This document shows positions 1-12,800 of a stretch of 64,000 nt of DNA, piece by piece. The position numbers and the translations under genes are program-made. The stretch is from Pagrus major (taxonomy: Eukaryota; Chordata; Actinopteri; Spariformes; Sparidae). Under the pieces are notes generated by a model, which was given only the letters and a program-made list of their open reading frames with translations, was not told the DNA's origin and ran no database searches. The DNA lies in assembly GCF_040436345.1 (NCBI RefSeq), contig NC_133230.1:19106197-19170196 (forward strand). Reading direction: 5' to 3'. Position 1 is the first letter of the stretch, and every line of letters starts with the position of its first letter.

Positions 1-21
1 CACACACACACACACACACAA
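1..21. repeat. (CA)n microsatellite, cut by window edge
   Basis: Pure CA repeat at the very start; its true length cannot be seen. Confidence 0.9.
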
Positions 22-1680
22 ACACAGACCCCAGCTAAACAGGAAAGTGGGATGAGGAGTTTAACATATAAGGTTTGTCAATTAAAGAAACAGGGAGAGG
101 AACGCACAGACTTCAACACGCATCACCCAAAGCTTGATGAAAAATGTAGGCCAGAATATGTTGATACTGTATATATATTCATATTTATACAAATGGAAAT
201 TAGAAAATGAGTGCACTGAAACGGTAAACCTCACTGGGAATAATTATAAATTACCCCAAGCATCTTTTACTGCATTATGTTTTGTAAAAATAAGTTTTCA
301 TGTCTGACAATATATATGCCAATTTGCTTGCCGTTGTGTTTTCAATAACTCTTTTGGCATAATAAAGCTAACAATGCCCTTTCTATATGTTCTTAAATCC
401 GGGGTACAATTTTTCTCTGTCTGTCAATTCATGCGGTACACATATGTATGCTTTGTGTTGAAAGTATCTGGACATTCAAGCAAAACCACCCAAAAATCAC
501 AATTTTGTGAGAAGTTTTAAGTGTCCTAGTATATGCATGGTACGGCTGATGTCCCAAGTGGTGGCATCTATGAGAAGACCTTTCCTGAAAATAACAATAT
601 TTGGGAGGGCTCCACGATATTGGAAAACTGACATATATTTTGGTTTCCTGTAAAACATATTGCAGTATGACTTGAAATAGCTGGTAGATAATTAATCATT
701 CAATCTGCATTTTATCAAATAACCAAAGCAGGCCCTGCTTTGTTTGATCATTTTATCAAGAATGATTGTGGTATCCAAGAACCCTTAAATCGGACTAAAT
801 TATGTAATATTAGACAGACGTCTCTTGAGAGAATGAGAACTGTGCTAGTTTTGCTTTTGTATTAACCAGCAAAAAGTTGTAGTGGGAAGTGTTAATTAAT
901 GTGCCTTATTTGACATTGCACATCCTGCATGCAGCGAAAACGATATATTGTGTAGCCCTATTATATGGCATGCCTAACTGAGACATGTGATGACTACTTT
1001 CCACAAACCTGTGAGTAAACTGAGGGGAAAACCAAGCAAAAATAGCCAAAGGTTCAATGGGTTAGGGTTATATTACAGTGCAGAGACAGCCATTATATAA
1101 AGAATTACCTTCTTGTCACCTCCATACAGGGCAAAGGCTTAAATCCTAACCCAGTTTACAGCAGGCACTCACAAAACACACCCATTTACCAACATTCAGA
1201 GGAGAAACAGCACTCCGCCGCTTTCTGATTCACCCCTTCTCTCTCCCCACCAACGCTGCTGACACTACCGATCTGTCAACCACTTCAGTGGCACCCCAGT
1301 TTCATCTGAGGGCCACTGGGACACGTAGCTTCTCAAAGCAGCTGACACGCTCTGAACCAAAATGGCAGCTTCCTGCCCCTGAAATGGTTGCCTTGCCGCA
1401 TTGATGCTGAGTCTCAAGAACGCATGGCTTGAAAATGGCATCTCTACAGAGGAAGGGGCTTGCTGTGTGTGTCCGTGTGCGCAAGGTTGTGTTTGAGCAC
1501 GTGTTTTATCCTAAAAGGCCAACGCTCTCTATCAGGGGGAAGTGGCTGCATGTTCGGTAGAGTGACAAGAGGGAGTGGGTGGAGGCGATCTAAGACGATC
1601 AGAGATAAGACAGGCATCACAAAATCCAGATTCCACCCCACTGCCAGCCCATGACTCACACACACTTGCATGTACGTACA

Positions 1681-1681
<1 letters not shown>

Positions 1682-1722
<41 letters not shown>
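1682..1722. repeat. (CA)n microsatellite
   Basis: About 20 uninterrupted CA units. It generates spurious Cys-Val and Thr-His frames on both strands. Confidence 0.95.
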
Positions 1723-1726
<4 letters not shown>

Positions 1727-2034
1727 TACATTTGGCTCATACACGCACAGCCCAATGAATAATTAACCCATACGAAGAGTCTCTTCTGCAGGGCTTTCAG
1801 TTTCTTAACTTCAGCATTGGGGGAGGGAGGTGGGGGGGTGTGAGGAGAGTGAGGCAGAAAAGCTTGTTTAAGCGCGAGAGCAAAGAGGGGGAGGAGAGGG
1901 AGGGGGAAGGGAGAAGGGGGTTCTCTATAATGAAATTTGAAATTTGCAGAACATCAAAGGCTTCTGTAGCCAAGCCGCTGTGGCAGCAGAGCAGAGAGGA
2001 GGAGTGCATCTCTTTCTCTCCCTCTGTCTCCCCC

Positions 2035-2100
2035 CGTTTCTCTCTCTCTCTCTCTCTCTCTTTTCCCCTTCTCTCTTTCTCTCTATCCCTCCCTCTCTGC
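2035..2100. repeat. Pyrimidine-rich (CT)n tract
   Basis: About ten CT units followed by an imperfect CT/TTTC run; low complexity. Confidence 0.8.
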
Positions 2101-2259
2101 TAAAATGTGTCTCCCCAGAGCTGGGTGAGGGGGGTGAGTGGAGGGTGAGAGAGAGAAGGGATGGGAAGAGTTGATTAGGAGGAGAGTGCTGGTTGGTGAT
2201 GGGGGTGGGTTAGACATGGGTTAGGGTTTGGAGAGAAAAATGGAAGAACGAGGGTTCTA

Positions 2260-2297
2260 TATATATATACGTGTGTGTGTGTGAGAGAGAGAGAGAG

Positions 2298-2337
<40 letters not shown>

Positions 2338-2362
2338 TGTGTGTGTGTGTGTGTGTGTGTGC
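2260..2362. repeat. Compound (TA)n-(GT)n-(GA)n-(GT)n microsatellite
   Basis: A short TA stretch, then GT, then GA, then two GT arrays broken by GCGC. About 100 bp of alternating purine-pyrimidine sequence, and likely hypervariable. Confidence 0.95.
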
Positions 2363-4487
2363 GCATGTATGAACAATAGGTTTTATCAAGCCAGCTCGAA
2401 TATTGCATGTGTACGCGCGCATGCATGTGTGCAGGGCCTTGGAGGGGTGAGTGTGCCCTCTGATAAGGCATCCTAACTTAATGAGCTTGAAAGGGGGAAG
2501 CGGGGGAGGGGGGGGGTGCACAGGGGTTCGGATGATGGTGGAAAAAAAAAAGGAGGATCGTTTGGGGCTAGAAGTCTTGAGGAGAAGCTCGAGGGTTGTT
2601 AAAACGGGGCACAGTGTGTCACAGGAGCTCACATCTCTCATTTTGGAAAGTCTTCAAAAGTCAGATTTACCCTTCCAACTGTCCCCCAGCCCTCACATTT
2701 TACTGTGCTCTACATGAAAACCTTACAGTGTTTTTGCTTTGTGGTGTCGCCACAACACAATATCGGCTAAGATATAACAGTTGATAGAAAATTGTTCATT
2801 GTGCACGCATAAGTTTTAATTGCCGGGAGGTAAATGCATATCCCTCAGTGAGGTATTTGTCGAGCGCGATGCAGCTGAAATGTTTATTAGGCGATCGCTT
2901 TTCACAAGAGCACAGGGATGATCTTGTGCGTTTTTCGCTCTTTAGATGTTGAGCTACTTGTTGTCTGCCCTGGAAAAAAAACAAAAAAAACAACAACGTA
3001 GGAGCACACACCGCCTCGCTCCGAGACTGAAGTGTATGCCTCCTCTCTCCCTCTCAAAATGTAGGAGTGTTGGCTTCCTCGCTCACAAAATGTAGGAGCG
3101 CTCGCTGAAGATTAGAGCCCAGCTAAAATGGATGCCTGACCCGCGCTGAGGAAGAGAAAGAGAGATGAACAGGGGCAGGGAAGGGCAGATGGGAAAAAAA
3201 AAATCCTCTTCATCCTCACATGCACAGAGGGAATACACACATAGACGCAGTGATGTGCGTGAATGTTTAACATACATGGCATTTTACAAAACATCACAGA
3301 AACAGGAAGCATAACCTACAACTCTTTCTTTCACATTATTGTTTTTTAATCTCCCTCGCTCTCTTTCTTTCCGTCACTCCATCTCTCCGTGCGTGTCTCT
3401 GCACCATCTCCGTGTCCCTGTCCATCTCTCTCCTTCAATCCCGCTCCGTGTCTCTCTCCCCGAGGTCATTGAGGGCAAGCGTGGTGCCGCGGACTAGTCG
3501 ATAAGTATCATGTCAGGCTACTTTGTGTGTTTTCAGGCAGAGTCGCAGTCTATCTGTTACCAGCATGGCACGGCAGAGCGGCTTTGCTTTCTGCAGTCCT
3601 CAAAGTGCATTTCAATTTTTGAGATGTTGAAGGGCTTTTTGCGCCCCGGCGTTGAGGTGCATGGCTGCAGTCAGTGTTGCATCGGTTTGAGATCTTAGCG
3701 AATGAGATCAAAATATTCATATTTTTTCTTTACATTTTGATTTACTGTAATCAAAAGTTGATCATTTTTAAGTACTAAGTGCAACTTTAAGATAACTTGT
3801 TCTTTACTGAAATATTTTTTTATTTGAATTCTACATTTCACAGGAAATCTTGTATTTAACTACATTTTTGATAGCTGTGGTCATCAATTAAAAATCTATA
3901 TTTTACATACAAAACATAAGATCAGCTTATTAGATCTCATGCAATATAATAAATTAAAATGCCCATCAGTATTATAAAGTAGTTAAAATAATCATCTAGA
4001 CCAGACACAACATTAAATGCTGCTTCACACAGTTACACATCAATAATGATAATCCATAATAATCCAGTGACAGGACACCTTCACAGGCATCATTCAGCTG
4101 CCTGACGAGTACTTTTACTCTCCATGAAGAGTACTTTTGTACTTCTGCACAAGAAAAATTATGAATGCAGGACTTAATGCTAGTAATGCAATAAATTTAC
4201 ATTAAGGCATTGCAATTTGAAAAAGTAAAATAACATTTAATCAGTACTTATTGCACCATTGCTAAATATTTATAAAAAATGTAAAACATGCTTTGGCACT
4301 GCTGAATTTAATTATGGTAATGGACAATTTTTTTTAGATCAAGACAGATGTGGACACCAAGAAAAAAATGAATAAAACGATAGAGGTGAGTAGTCAGAGA
4401 AATTGTAACGACACACCAGCAACAGGAGTGGACTAAGGGATGTTACATAAATCACCGAATTGAGGTCATATCCCTCTTCAAATGTCT

Positions 4488-4564
4488 TCACCATGAGTCA
4501 TCGGGTGTCACAAACTCTATGTCAAGGCGCGCCTCTTCCCCACCACTCTGCAGCCGTAGGCCTT
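4488..4564 (-). CDS. Candidate terminal coding exon of an unidentified minus-strand gene
   Basis: On the minus strand a textbook acceptor (about 19 T, then CCCTCAG, at plus 4565-4590) is followed by a frame coding for GLRLQSGGEEARLDIEFVTP and then DDSW and a TGA at 4488-4490. The base composition changes at this point: GC-rich exon, then AT-rich sequence down to about 3700, which would fit a 3' UTR. A TTTATT (AATAAA on the minus strand) lies near 3820. I do not recognise the protein, and no partner exon upstream on the minus strand was found, so this may still be chance. If real, the gene overlaps the msra locus on the opposite strand. Confidence 0.3.
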
Positions 4565-4980
4565 CTGAGGGAAAAAAAAAAAAAAAAAAACAGAGACAAG
4601 ACAGTGGGGTAGGAAGAGAGGAACGAGTACATTTTCCTCCTCCCTCTCCTCCCCTTTTTCCTCCTCCACCTCCACCCTCTCTCGGGGTGTCACGTCCTAT
4701 TTGTGTCCCGGGGCCGTCTCTCTGGCGATGGTGATGGCGAGAGGGGCTCTCTCGCTTGGCTGGAGAGCAGGGAGGACTTGGTAGCACGAAGCGGTGGTCT
4801 GTGCTCACATGGGAGAGAGAGACAGAGAGAGAGAATCGGCAATGGAGGGAGATTGAGAGAGTCAGGAGAGAGAGAGAGAGAGAGAGAGATGCACCCGTTC
4901 AGCCATGTCTTTGACAGGGGAGTCTTTCCGACAGGCGTGAAGAAAGGAAGGGCTGACTGGGCTGAGTGAGCTCAGCCCTT

Positions 4981-5190
4981 GACACACACACACAGACCAC
5001 GGTTTTGTCACTTATGAGGACATTGCATTGACTTACATTCATCCCCTGGCGATTCAACCTAACATTAACCATAAGCGGGACATGCCTCACCTTCCCACCC
5101 TAACCAAAAATAAGTCCTAACACTAAAATTTAAAGGTTTATCTTGTGGGAACCCACTTTGACAAATGGGAGGTGAGTCCCCATAACGTGG
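4981..5190. repeat. Possible interspersed repeat of the CCTAACC/AACCATAA type
   Basis: Sequence with repeated CTAAC/TTAACC and CCCCACAA/CCCCATAA phrases resembling a common fish dispersed repeat. Recognition is by texture only. Confidence 0.35.
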
Positions 5191-5319
5191 CTGTGTGACT
5201 TGATTTTCGTCCTCCACCGTCACACAAATCTCACACACATTTCTGGGCTACACCTGACATATCCTCCACAAATGCTCACACATACATCAAATTTGCATAC
5301 AGAAACGCAAATGAACACA

Positions 5320-5321
<2 letters not shown>

Positions 5322-5357
<36 letters not shown>
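5322..5357. repeat. (CT)n microsatellite
   Basis: About 18 CT units. A matching (GA)n tract lies at about 5516-5540, so the two could pair as an inverted repeat. Confidence 0.95.
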
Positions 5358-5360
<3 letters not shown>

Positions 5361-5509
5361 TTCTCTGTGCGGCCATCATTTAAACGTCAGCATCAAAATG
5401 CTCAACTTGAGGACAGCTGGTTCTCTCTTCCTCTCTCGAATTTTCCCTCCTCCATCTTTGGCGTTTTTACCTTCCACATTCTTCCCTCCATTCCTCCGCT
5501 GCTGCTGCA

Positions 5510-5540
<31 letters not shown>

Positions 5541-6117
5541 TGAAGCCACATAAGGTTATACACAGTGGCGTGACGCCATGCATTCTGATTTATAGATCTA
5601 AAATGGCCGCCGTGTTGTGACTGCTGTAGAGGGCTGGATGGAGAGCGAGGTAGTCATGCAGGGATGTCAGGGCGGGGGTGTATGTTTGCCCAGAATAGCA
5701 GACCTTTTCTTGGACATTGTGTTCTCCTCACATGAAGCGTCCTCTGCCCCGGAGGCTTTGCTACTACAGTGGTTCGTGATGATGACTGATTAATTAGGCC
5801 ATGATGTACAAAGCTCCATGCTTGTGTCGGCTGATTTACAATGCTGCTGGATAGGAAGAATGGGCTTTCCTATGTCAGACAGCGCACACTGTGCATTAAA
5901 AAGGTAACTATGTCCATGCTGGAGAGGTTGGTGTTCTCTTGCGCTGTAGTGTTTGTTTGTGGATGTTGGGTCCTTCCTGCAGGGAGATTGGAGCCCTCAC
6001 ATTGTAGCGGCAGCCACTGAGGACTTGGAGGTCAGCTGCTGCCTCAGCCTCTCTGTGGGGCGCAGAGCTTTGATTTACTGACTCCACTGCATCACCTCCA
6101 GCACACACTCAGACACA

Positions 6118-6123
<6 letters not shown>

Positions 6124-6163
<40 letters not shown>
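6124..6163. repeat. (CA)n microsatellite
   Basis: About 20 CA units. Confidence 0.95.
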
Positions 6164-6164
<1 letters not shown>

Positions 6165-6399
6165 CCAGTACCACACTGCCTCCATGTGGACAAACTTATA
6201 CACTACCCTGCTGCCCTTCACTGACATTATTCCCTCTTATAAATTAGTTTGTATTATTTTTTCTTTCTTTTTTGACAAAAACAGAAAGACAGCTGATACT
6301 CACATAAAAGGGAATAAACGGGAAGGGACAAGAAATTGTTAAAACATTGTTATAAAAAATGTGTAAGCAGACAATGAAAACTGGAATGGCACTCAGTAC

Positions 6400-6752
6400 T
6401 GTATAGCTCCACCAAGGCCAACAGTGCCCTTTAATTCAATCGAGCCTCAACCAATGTCAAATAAAACATACGTAAACATGTTATATCCAGATTGTTGGAT
6501 TCCAGACCCCTAAATATACCTGGATAAAGATCCATGCATTATTCCCTGAGAAAGAAAGAAAATGTCAAAAACACACCCTATTTCTCAAGGATAAGGAAAG
6601 TGAGAAAAAATAAACATGGTCTGTTTATCAGTGTCCGCACCAGAAGTTGATGGGGTCTATTCTGGTCTTGGACCCATTCTCCATCCAAGTTTTGTGGAAA
6701 ACTATTTTGTAGTTTTTGTGTAATCCTGCTGACAAACTAACCAACACATGGA
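6400..6752. mobile_element. Interspersed repeat, copy 1 (uninterrupted)
   Basis: This stretch matches 27281-27985 in order: CACCAAGGCCAA near the start, TAAATAT-CTG and GATCCATGCATTATT in the middle, and GTAATCCTG-ACAAAC-ACCAAC at the end. This copy lacks the TTAA-flanked insertion present in the other one, so it shows the empty site. The class is not certain; the ACAAACNAACC-like end is typical of a dispersed fish retroposon or DNA element. Confidence 0.75.
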
Positions 6753-8509
6753 CATGGGTGAAAAACTGTTAACCTAGACAACCATCATCACTATCAGGAA
6801 CTAATATAGACAAACAGAATGAAACAAAACAATAATGAATATCAAAAACAGGTGATTCTGTGTGACAAACAGGCAGGTGGGGGTTTGAGCCACTGTGCTG
6901 GCCTCCGTCTGCTGCAGCCATACCAAGACGAGTAAACCACACGCTTGCTTGTGTTAAGAATGGCAGCCTTCCATTCCCCAACTACAAGTTTTCTTCTAAG
7001 CGTGAGGCATGTGAGGACGCAGTCTGCCCGAGGCACAGTGAGTGGTGACGATATCACCCAAGACAAATAAACTCAGAGAGAATGGGATATCTGTTTTAAG
7101 GATTAGTTTGATGTTCTCACGAATGGCTTAGCGCTGAGTCTTTTTACAAACATAGTTTTCCTCTTCCTCAAGATTGCAAATGACCTAAAAATGCCGACTG
7201 GAACTTGTTCCGCCCTCGCAGAAATAATAGTTTCCATACTTTTTTTTCAACTTTGTTACAGTATGATGAAAAGATTTCTAGTATGTATATGGCTTGTTAA
7301 AGCAGCTAACCCATCAGACAGGGAACATGTGGATTAATAAAAACAATGAGCTCATGACCCAATGAGCTCAAGCCTGCTGAAAAGGACTGAAGTGTTGGGT
7401 GATAATTTATTACACATAATTGAAGCTCTTGAATACATAAAAATATTGATCATAGCAGCTTTGTCTCCTCTGAAATGTACATTGCCATGTCCGAGGATTA
7501 GAATGATAGCTGTGTCTTAGGAACATGGAGGGTATTACATTTCAACTTTGGAGAAGCAGATGAAGCAGCTGTCTTTTGTTTAATAAGACATTTATGCCAC
7601 GAATTTTAACAGACAATTTTGAACTTCTTTCACCTGAAGAAGAATTAAATCTTCTCCAACAGTATCCATGACAGCTTCATGCATAGAGACGGGACATACT
7701 GTATGCAGAACCTGATCAGAACCGTTTGAGTCAGGATTCCATGCATTCAGCTTCTGTTTCGTGGCGCTTGCTGAACGCTGCCAATTGACGCCCCCGTAAA
7801 GCAAAGCTCCTCGTTGCTGCACACTGTTCTGAGGTGTAGCGTGCTACATGCAAAATCCACTTGTTGCCCACAGACAGGCCCGGCGCACCTCGAACTTGTT
7901 GTTTTGTCAGCTCTCAGGAGCACTGATCTACAGAGGGCTGAGTGCTTGTATTATTAGATAGAGAAAACCACTCAGCGCAGCAGGTATTTGATAGATCTGT
8001 CAGCAGTGTTTTAGTGTGTGTATGTGTGTCTATGTGAACGAGGGGTGCTTCTTTAGTGCGTTTGAAGCCTTCTCTCAAGGTGTTTAGAAAAGTGTAAGTA
8101 TGAAAGTGTCTTAAGGAGTTCTCAAAGAGAGCGGATACTCTTTGATGCTCTGTCCCACAGAGAGAGCCACAGAGGCAAGCTGCACTACACAAAGAAGAAA
8201 GATGCTCCTTTCTTCTGTCATTCAATCACCCTGCCTTTCTCATCGAGGAGCAGAAACTCTTTACTGTATTAGCGAGAGGTATTGAGAGTTCACAGCCAAT
8301 ACACTACTGAATAAAATAACTATTTAAGGGGTGTGTTCTTTTAAGGGAGTTGGAGAAAAGGGAGAAAGTAGTGCTGAATTTTTTTTACGTGACTCTTGTG
8401 GAGACGCAATCTGAACACGTGAAGATGCTGCATGCTAGCATCTGTTTAACCTTCACCAATGCTGCTGTAGGTCAATTGCAAAATGTCACAATTTATGATC
8501 ATGGACTAC

Positions 8510-8639
8510 GTTTACATGCACACCAATATCCCACAATTATTCAGAATGTAACAATATTCCATCCTTCCAAATGTGGGATTTTCCGATTAAGACATTTGGG
8601 ATATGTCAATTTTATTCAGCATTCTTTGGACATGTAAAC
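8510..8639. mobile_element. Small inverted-repeat element (MITE-like)
   Basis: It begins GTTTACATG and ends CATGTAAAC (perfect 9-bp terminal inverted repeat), with looser inverted similarity inside (CCAATATCCC and GGGATATGTC). No coding capacity. Confidence 0.6.
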
Positions 8640-9163
8640 AGCACATCTAATTTTTTTTACTGAAGTTTGCAACACTAAGCTTTTAAGGTCAGCTGTGTGC
8701 TTTGTCCTGTACATAAACCAACAAGTAGTGTTGTAGTACTCAAGAGCGGCCTTGGTCTTGAGACCATTTTCTCTTATGAAAAAGAGAAAATACTTTCTAT
8801 ACTTAATGATGGTTCGTATTGAAAGAAAAGAGTCACCCAGGAAACCTGATTCATGCACAAAATAAATTGTTTTTTTTATTTTATATTACACATTTAATAT
8901 CAATATTTTTGTAATGTATCAAAGTTAGAAAATCCAGTGTCATAACAACACTAATGTAAACATAGTTATTACATTGTGTGTGATATCCATAGGAAATATA
9001 GGTTTAAAAATGAGATCTTAAAAATACGATTTTTAATTTCAGCTGAACTACCTAAATTATCTGACAAAAGCAGGCGTGTTATTTTTCTGCTGCTTGTCTT
9101 CTCTTTATGAATAACCCTATCTGTGCATTAACTATTGTGGGTTACGTTTGGTTTTGTCTCTAG

Positions 9164-9337
9164 GAGCTGGATAAAAAAGGCCTTGCTACCATCACTACAG
9201 AGATCCTTGAGTTGCAGCAGTTTTACTACGCTGAGGACTACCACCAGCAGTACCTGAAGAAGGTACCGAAAGGCTACTGCGGCCTCAAAGGCACCGGCGT
9301 CTCTTGTCCCATTGGAGCAGGGAAGGATGAGCTGTGA
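9164..9337 (+). CDS. msra: Peptide-methionine (S)-S-oxide reductase, last coding exon
   Basis: MsrA reduces the S epimer of methionine sulfoxide, free or in proteins, and is recycled by thioredoxin. This exon opens after a TTTTGTCTCTAG acceptor and codes for 57 residues and a TGA. Family hallmarks are plain: [17 protein letters not shown], and [13 protein letters not shown] with the two C-terminal recycling cysteines (exon residues 39 and 48). The catalytic cysteine exon lies outside the window. The exon does not end like the mammalian protein (GIKK) but with GAGKDEL, a perfect ER-retrieval tetrapeptide. The large 5' gap and a normal splice site argue against a processed copy. Downstream are 29 kb without a recognised gene. 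Confidence 0.93.
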   Translation, partial: ELDKKGLATITTEILELQQFYYAEDYHQQYLKKVPKGYCGLKGTGVSCPIGAGKDEL

Positions 9338-9885
9338 GGGAAGTGTGGTGAGAAAGAGAAGGGTTAGAGACCTTCTGAAAGCTGTTATCTTCTCATTTTC
9401 TGTCCTAAAGCTTTTATTTTCTTTTATTCAAGCCTCAGGGAGTTAAGTGAATGTTGTGTCTTCACTGAAAAACTCAAAAGTGCTTTACATAAGGCATTAA
9501 AACATAATTTAAAATACAACACATGAAATAAATAAATAGAAATGATGAGAACATTAGAATTAAAATTTGATTTATAGTGCAATTGTAGCAGTTTGTTAGG
9601 CTGCAGTGACTGTTAGCTGCCATAAGGTGGCAATATTTCTCAAAAAACAACAGAGTAAACCTCCAGCAGAAGGTTTTTAATACCTACACTTTGATGTGAT
9701 ATATTTTAGCTAAGAAACCATATGAAAACTTTAAACTCTGTCTTCCTTTTATAACACAATAATACCAGCAACTTTAATGTAATCATATTACTTTAAATAA
9801 CTGATGTGAATGAATTTACCTCAGTCAAACAGGCTGAACTCTGCCTTTTATTTTCTTAACGTCTCACTGTGGAAATAATAAAACA
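9338..9885 (+). other. msra: msra 3' UTR with candidate poly(A) signals
   Basis: After the stop there are AATAAA hexamers at 9527-9532 (overlapped by another at 9531-9536) and at 9877-9882. Which is used cannot be told from sequence. Confidence 0.5.
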
Positions 9886-12800
9886 TATCGCCTTCAATCT
9901 TGTGTTCATTTTTTGTTTGTGTCAGCCTGTTCATGCATGCATGTGTCAGCCCCTGCAGCTATATATATCTTAAAAGATAAACCACTGTTTAGATTATTTG
10001 CCCCTTTCCTGTCCCATTCGAAAGGGGACATACCAATGAGGGACAACTGTGTATGAGTCACTGTGACACAGTCATTTATCGCAGAGTGAGACACTTGAGG
10101 CACTCATGTATGCAATATGATACACACTTTGCTTAAACACTCGCTCCACTCCCCACCAACACATAATTATGTGTAATAGTCTTATTACACAGCATGTAAT
10201 CATATATAATAGAGAAGTGAGCGATTACTGAATGAGCATTGTGTGCTGTACCAACAGATTTACCTGAATGTTATTTAAAAATGAAAATCACACTCATCGT
10301 TGCTCTCCAAAACAGAGAGATGATATCTAGAAAAAGCTTTTTGGTCGACCGCAGTAGTGTGATTCACCCCGCTCTCGTTTTTCCCCCTCCCTCTCTGCTA
10401 TCTCTCTTTCTCTGTCTGTGTGTGTGTGTCACATCCTGACACCTGTGTGTAGGTGTGGACCAGGGCACAGGTGCAGGTGCAACCTCTCAGGGCCTATTTT
10501 AGTATTGGGACAGATATTTTTTGCATGTGTCTGCATGCAGCAGCCTCGCACGCGTGCATGTGCATATGTGTGTGTGTGCCGGGGCATGTGAAGCTGTGGC
10601 TTGCTTGATCGAACCGCGCTGAGTGGTATGTGGTTGGGCCAGCTAGCTGTTTTCCAGTGCCTGCCTATCGTTTTTTTTTTGCATGCTGTTGTGTTTTGTC
10701 GAGTGTGTGATAGGAGATAACCTTTTAATAAAGTGATCTTCATTTCCTCGGTTTTGAAGAGAGTGTGGCATGATAGCTTTAATCGCACGGTGAAATCAGT
10801 TTCTCTGCCGCCTGCAATGACGTCTGACTTTAACATGATTTGTCTCAGTGAACCAAGGCTTTAATCTGTTTATTTCTCTCACATTATGGAGAAGCCAAAA
10901 GTAAAGCTAAGGGTCTATTTTATGTAGGGAGAGATTCAGATTTCCTGCTGAAAATGACCATGTTTAATGCAGACACATTAAAGTAAGTGACATTTAGGAG
11001 AAGCTGCATGAGTGAGTGTATGTTTTCTGTGTATTCCTTTGTGATAGATTAAAATGGGGCATGGAAATGCATGGTACTCTCATATACGCATCCATACACA
11101 AACACAGTGAGGCAGGACAGGAACCAGGCTGTGTGTGCCCTTCAGACAGAGCCTATTGTCTGCAGATGGGCCTTTAATGGCCCCACAGCTGGCCACAAAG
11201 AGCATACCGCTCCAGCTCGCTGCTATGCCTCTCACTGTCCTATACTCAGTCACCCTGAAGAGAGGGGGCAGCTCACAGGCACACCAACACCGCCGTGTGT
11301 GTGCATACATTTGATATCGTATTCTATTATACTCTTAAAAGCATGTTTCGTGCGTCGCTTCCTTCCCGTCTCGTCAAATTCTTTACACTTCACGAAGAGA
11401 AATCCTCGCCCAATCATCTGAAGAAAAGAATAGGTTTGCGAAAAATGCGTGGAAGAGTGGGCTGAAGCGGAGAGAGAGGTGCTGGTTGTTTATCAGAACT
11501 ACTCTGCACTCTTACCCACACACACGTATAAACACCCGTCCCAACCACTACCTCTAACTCCGTCCTGTACCTCCGCCTAATGTAAAAGGCAGCGCCCACG
11601 CAAAAGCAACAAACACGCCAACAAGACACCTTGCAGAGACGTGCACCCACACAAATTTCTTGCACTCTGATACGCTCTCTATTGTGGCCTCCTTTCACGG
11701 CTTTTCATTTATCTTCTCCTTGACAGCTTTAATAGATCTAACCATATACATATGCAGCACCCTGCGTGTATACATCATTGATAATAGCATTGTTTTATAC
11801 CATTTCCTCTTTAGATGCTGCTCCACTAATTTGTTTCTTTAGACACCAACACAGCATTGTTTGGTGAGCTTTATAAATAGAACAATAGCGGAGAGTATTC
11901 TGGTGATGCCCTACCAGCTGGAGAATTGTTGTGCCTTCTTGTCCTGTTCCTCACATAATTACTTTTCTAGATTGTAGAGGTAGTAGGCACACAATTGGAT
12001 ATGTGCGTGGGTGTGTGTATCTTCCGCCGCATGTGTGATAGCGGAGGGAAAACAGAGCTCGCTCTTCTATATGGCCCGTACATTTCTCTCATGATGTTAT
12101 GAGAGTTGTGTGCAGGGTTTTTTGCAGATGCCAGATGTGTTTGCATCCCCTCCCTTGCTCTCCCTTCCCCTCCCTCTGGTTCCTGCATGGGCGCAGGGTC
12201 TCAATCAGAGCGTCAGGGCTCCAGGAACCGGAGCACAGCAGTGTCTCTGTGCTGCCCAGAGAAGTGCAGCCTTGTCTGGGTCGGTGCATCTGCAGCCCGG
12301 GGGTGAGTTGGGGGAAGAGGGCGAACCCTGGTGCCCCCTTGCATGCTGGTTTCACTTGAGGTCTTCTCTGCGTGCGCAGCCTGACCCCTGAACTCTGAGG
12401 GAGAAACACAAGCTTATTCTGAACATAAACCAGATAGGCTCCTGTCTCAGTCATGCAAAGATTAATGACACAGTGAAACTATTAGACAAACTGTATCCTC
12501 AAACAGGTTAGTTTGGTGCAGCTTTCACAAGAATAACAATAAAAGGCAAGCTCACACATGCCTGCACCCTCACAGGCGTGCACTCTTTCCCATAGAGAAA
12601 AGGTCAGAAGCCTGTACATCCTTTCCACAGGGAATAGCAATGGGTTAAGGGTGGGGGGTGCAGGGCAGCACGTGCTGCAGGGGCCTAGTTGGCTTGCTAA
12701 CTGGCCCACTGGCTTTCTGGCTGACGGCCCACGCTGTGACACTCTTGCACCTGGGAGCCTGTGTGTTGTCAGCCATGCTAGCTAACTCGAGCTACCACCA

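Larger units (their letters stand above)
1..9163 (+). other. msra: Non-coding, probably the last intron of msra
   Basis: No exon of msra other than the last one was recognised here: I looked for the catalytic GCFWG region and the conserved middle exons and found neither. Because a strong acceptor at 9161-9163 opens the last msra exon, everything upstream should be intron, and vertebrate msra introns are known to be very large. The interval holds CA/GT and CT/GA arrays, an interspersed repeat near 6.4-6.75 kb, a small inverted-repeat element near 8.5 kb, and one possible minus-strand exon (4488-4564). Otherwise nothing supportable. Confidence 0.6.

Noticed and set aside
2210-2641. 143-codon minus-strand frame
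   Set aside because: Thr-His repeats from a dinucleotide array; no domain, no splice support.
10429-10836. 135-codon minus-strand frame
   Set aside because: No domain, partly from GT-rich DNA, no splice sites or related sequence recognised.
12100-12400. GC-rich patch with overlapping frames on both strands
   Set aside because: An exon with acceptor and donor was considered, but the translations have no recognisable character; left as unsupported.
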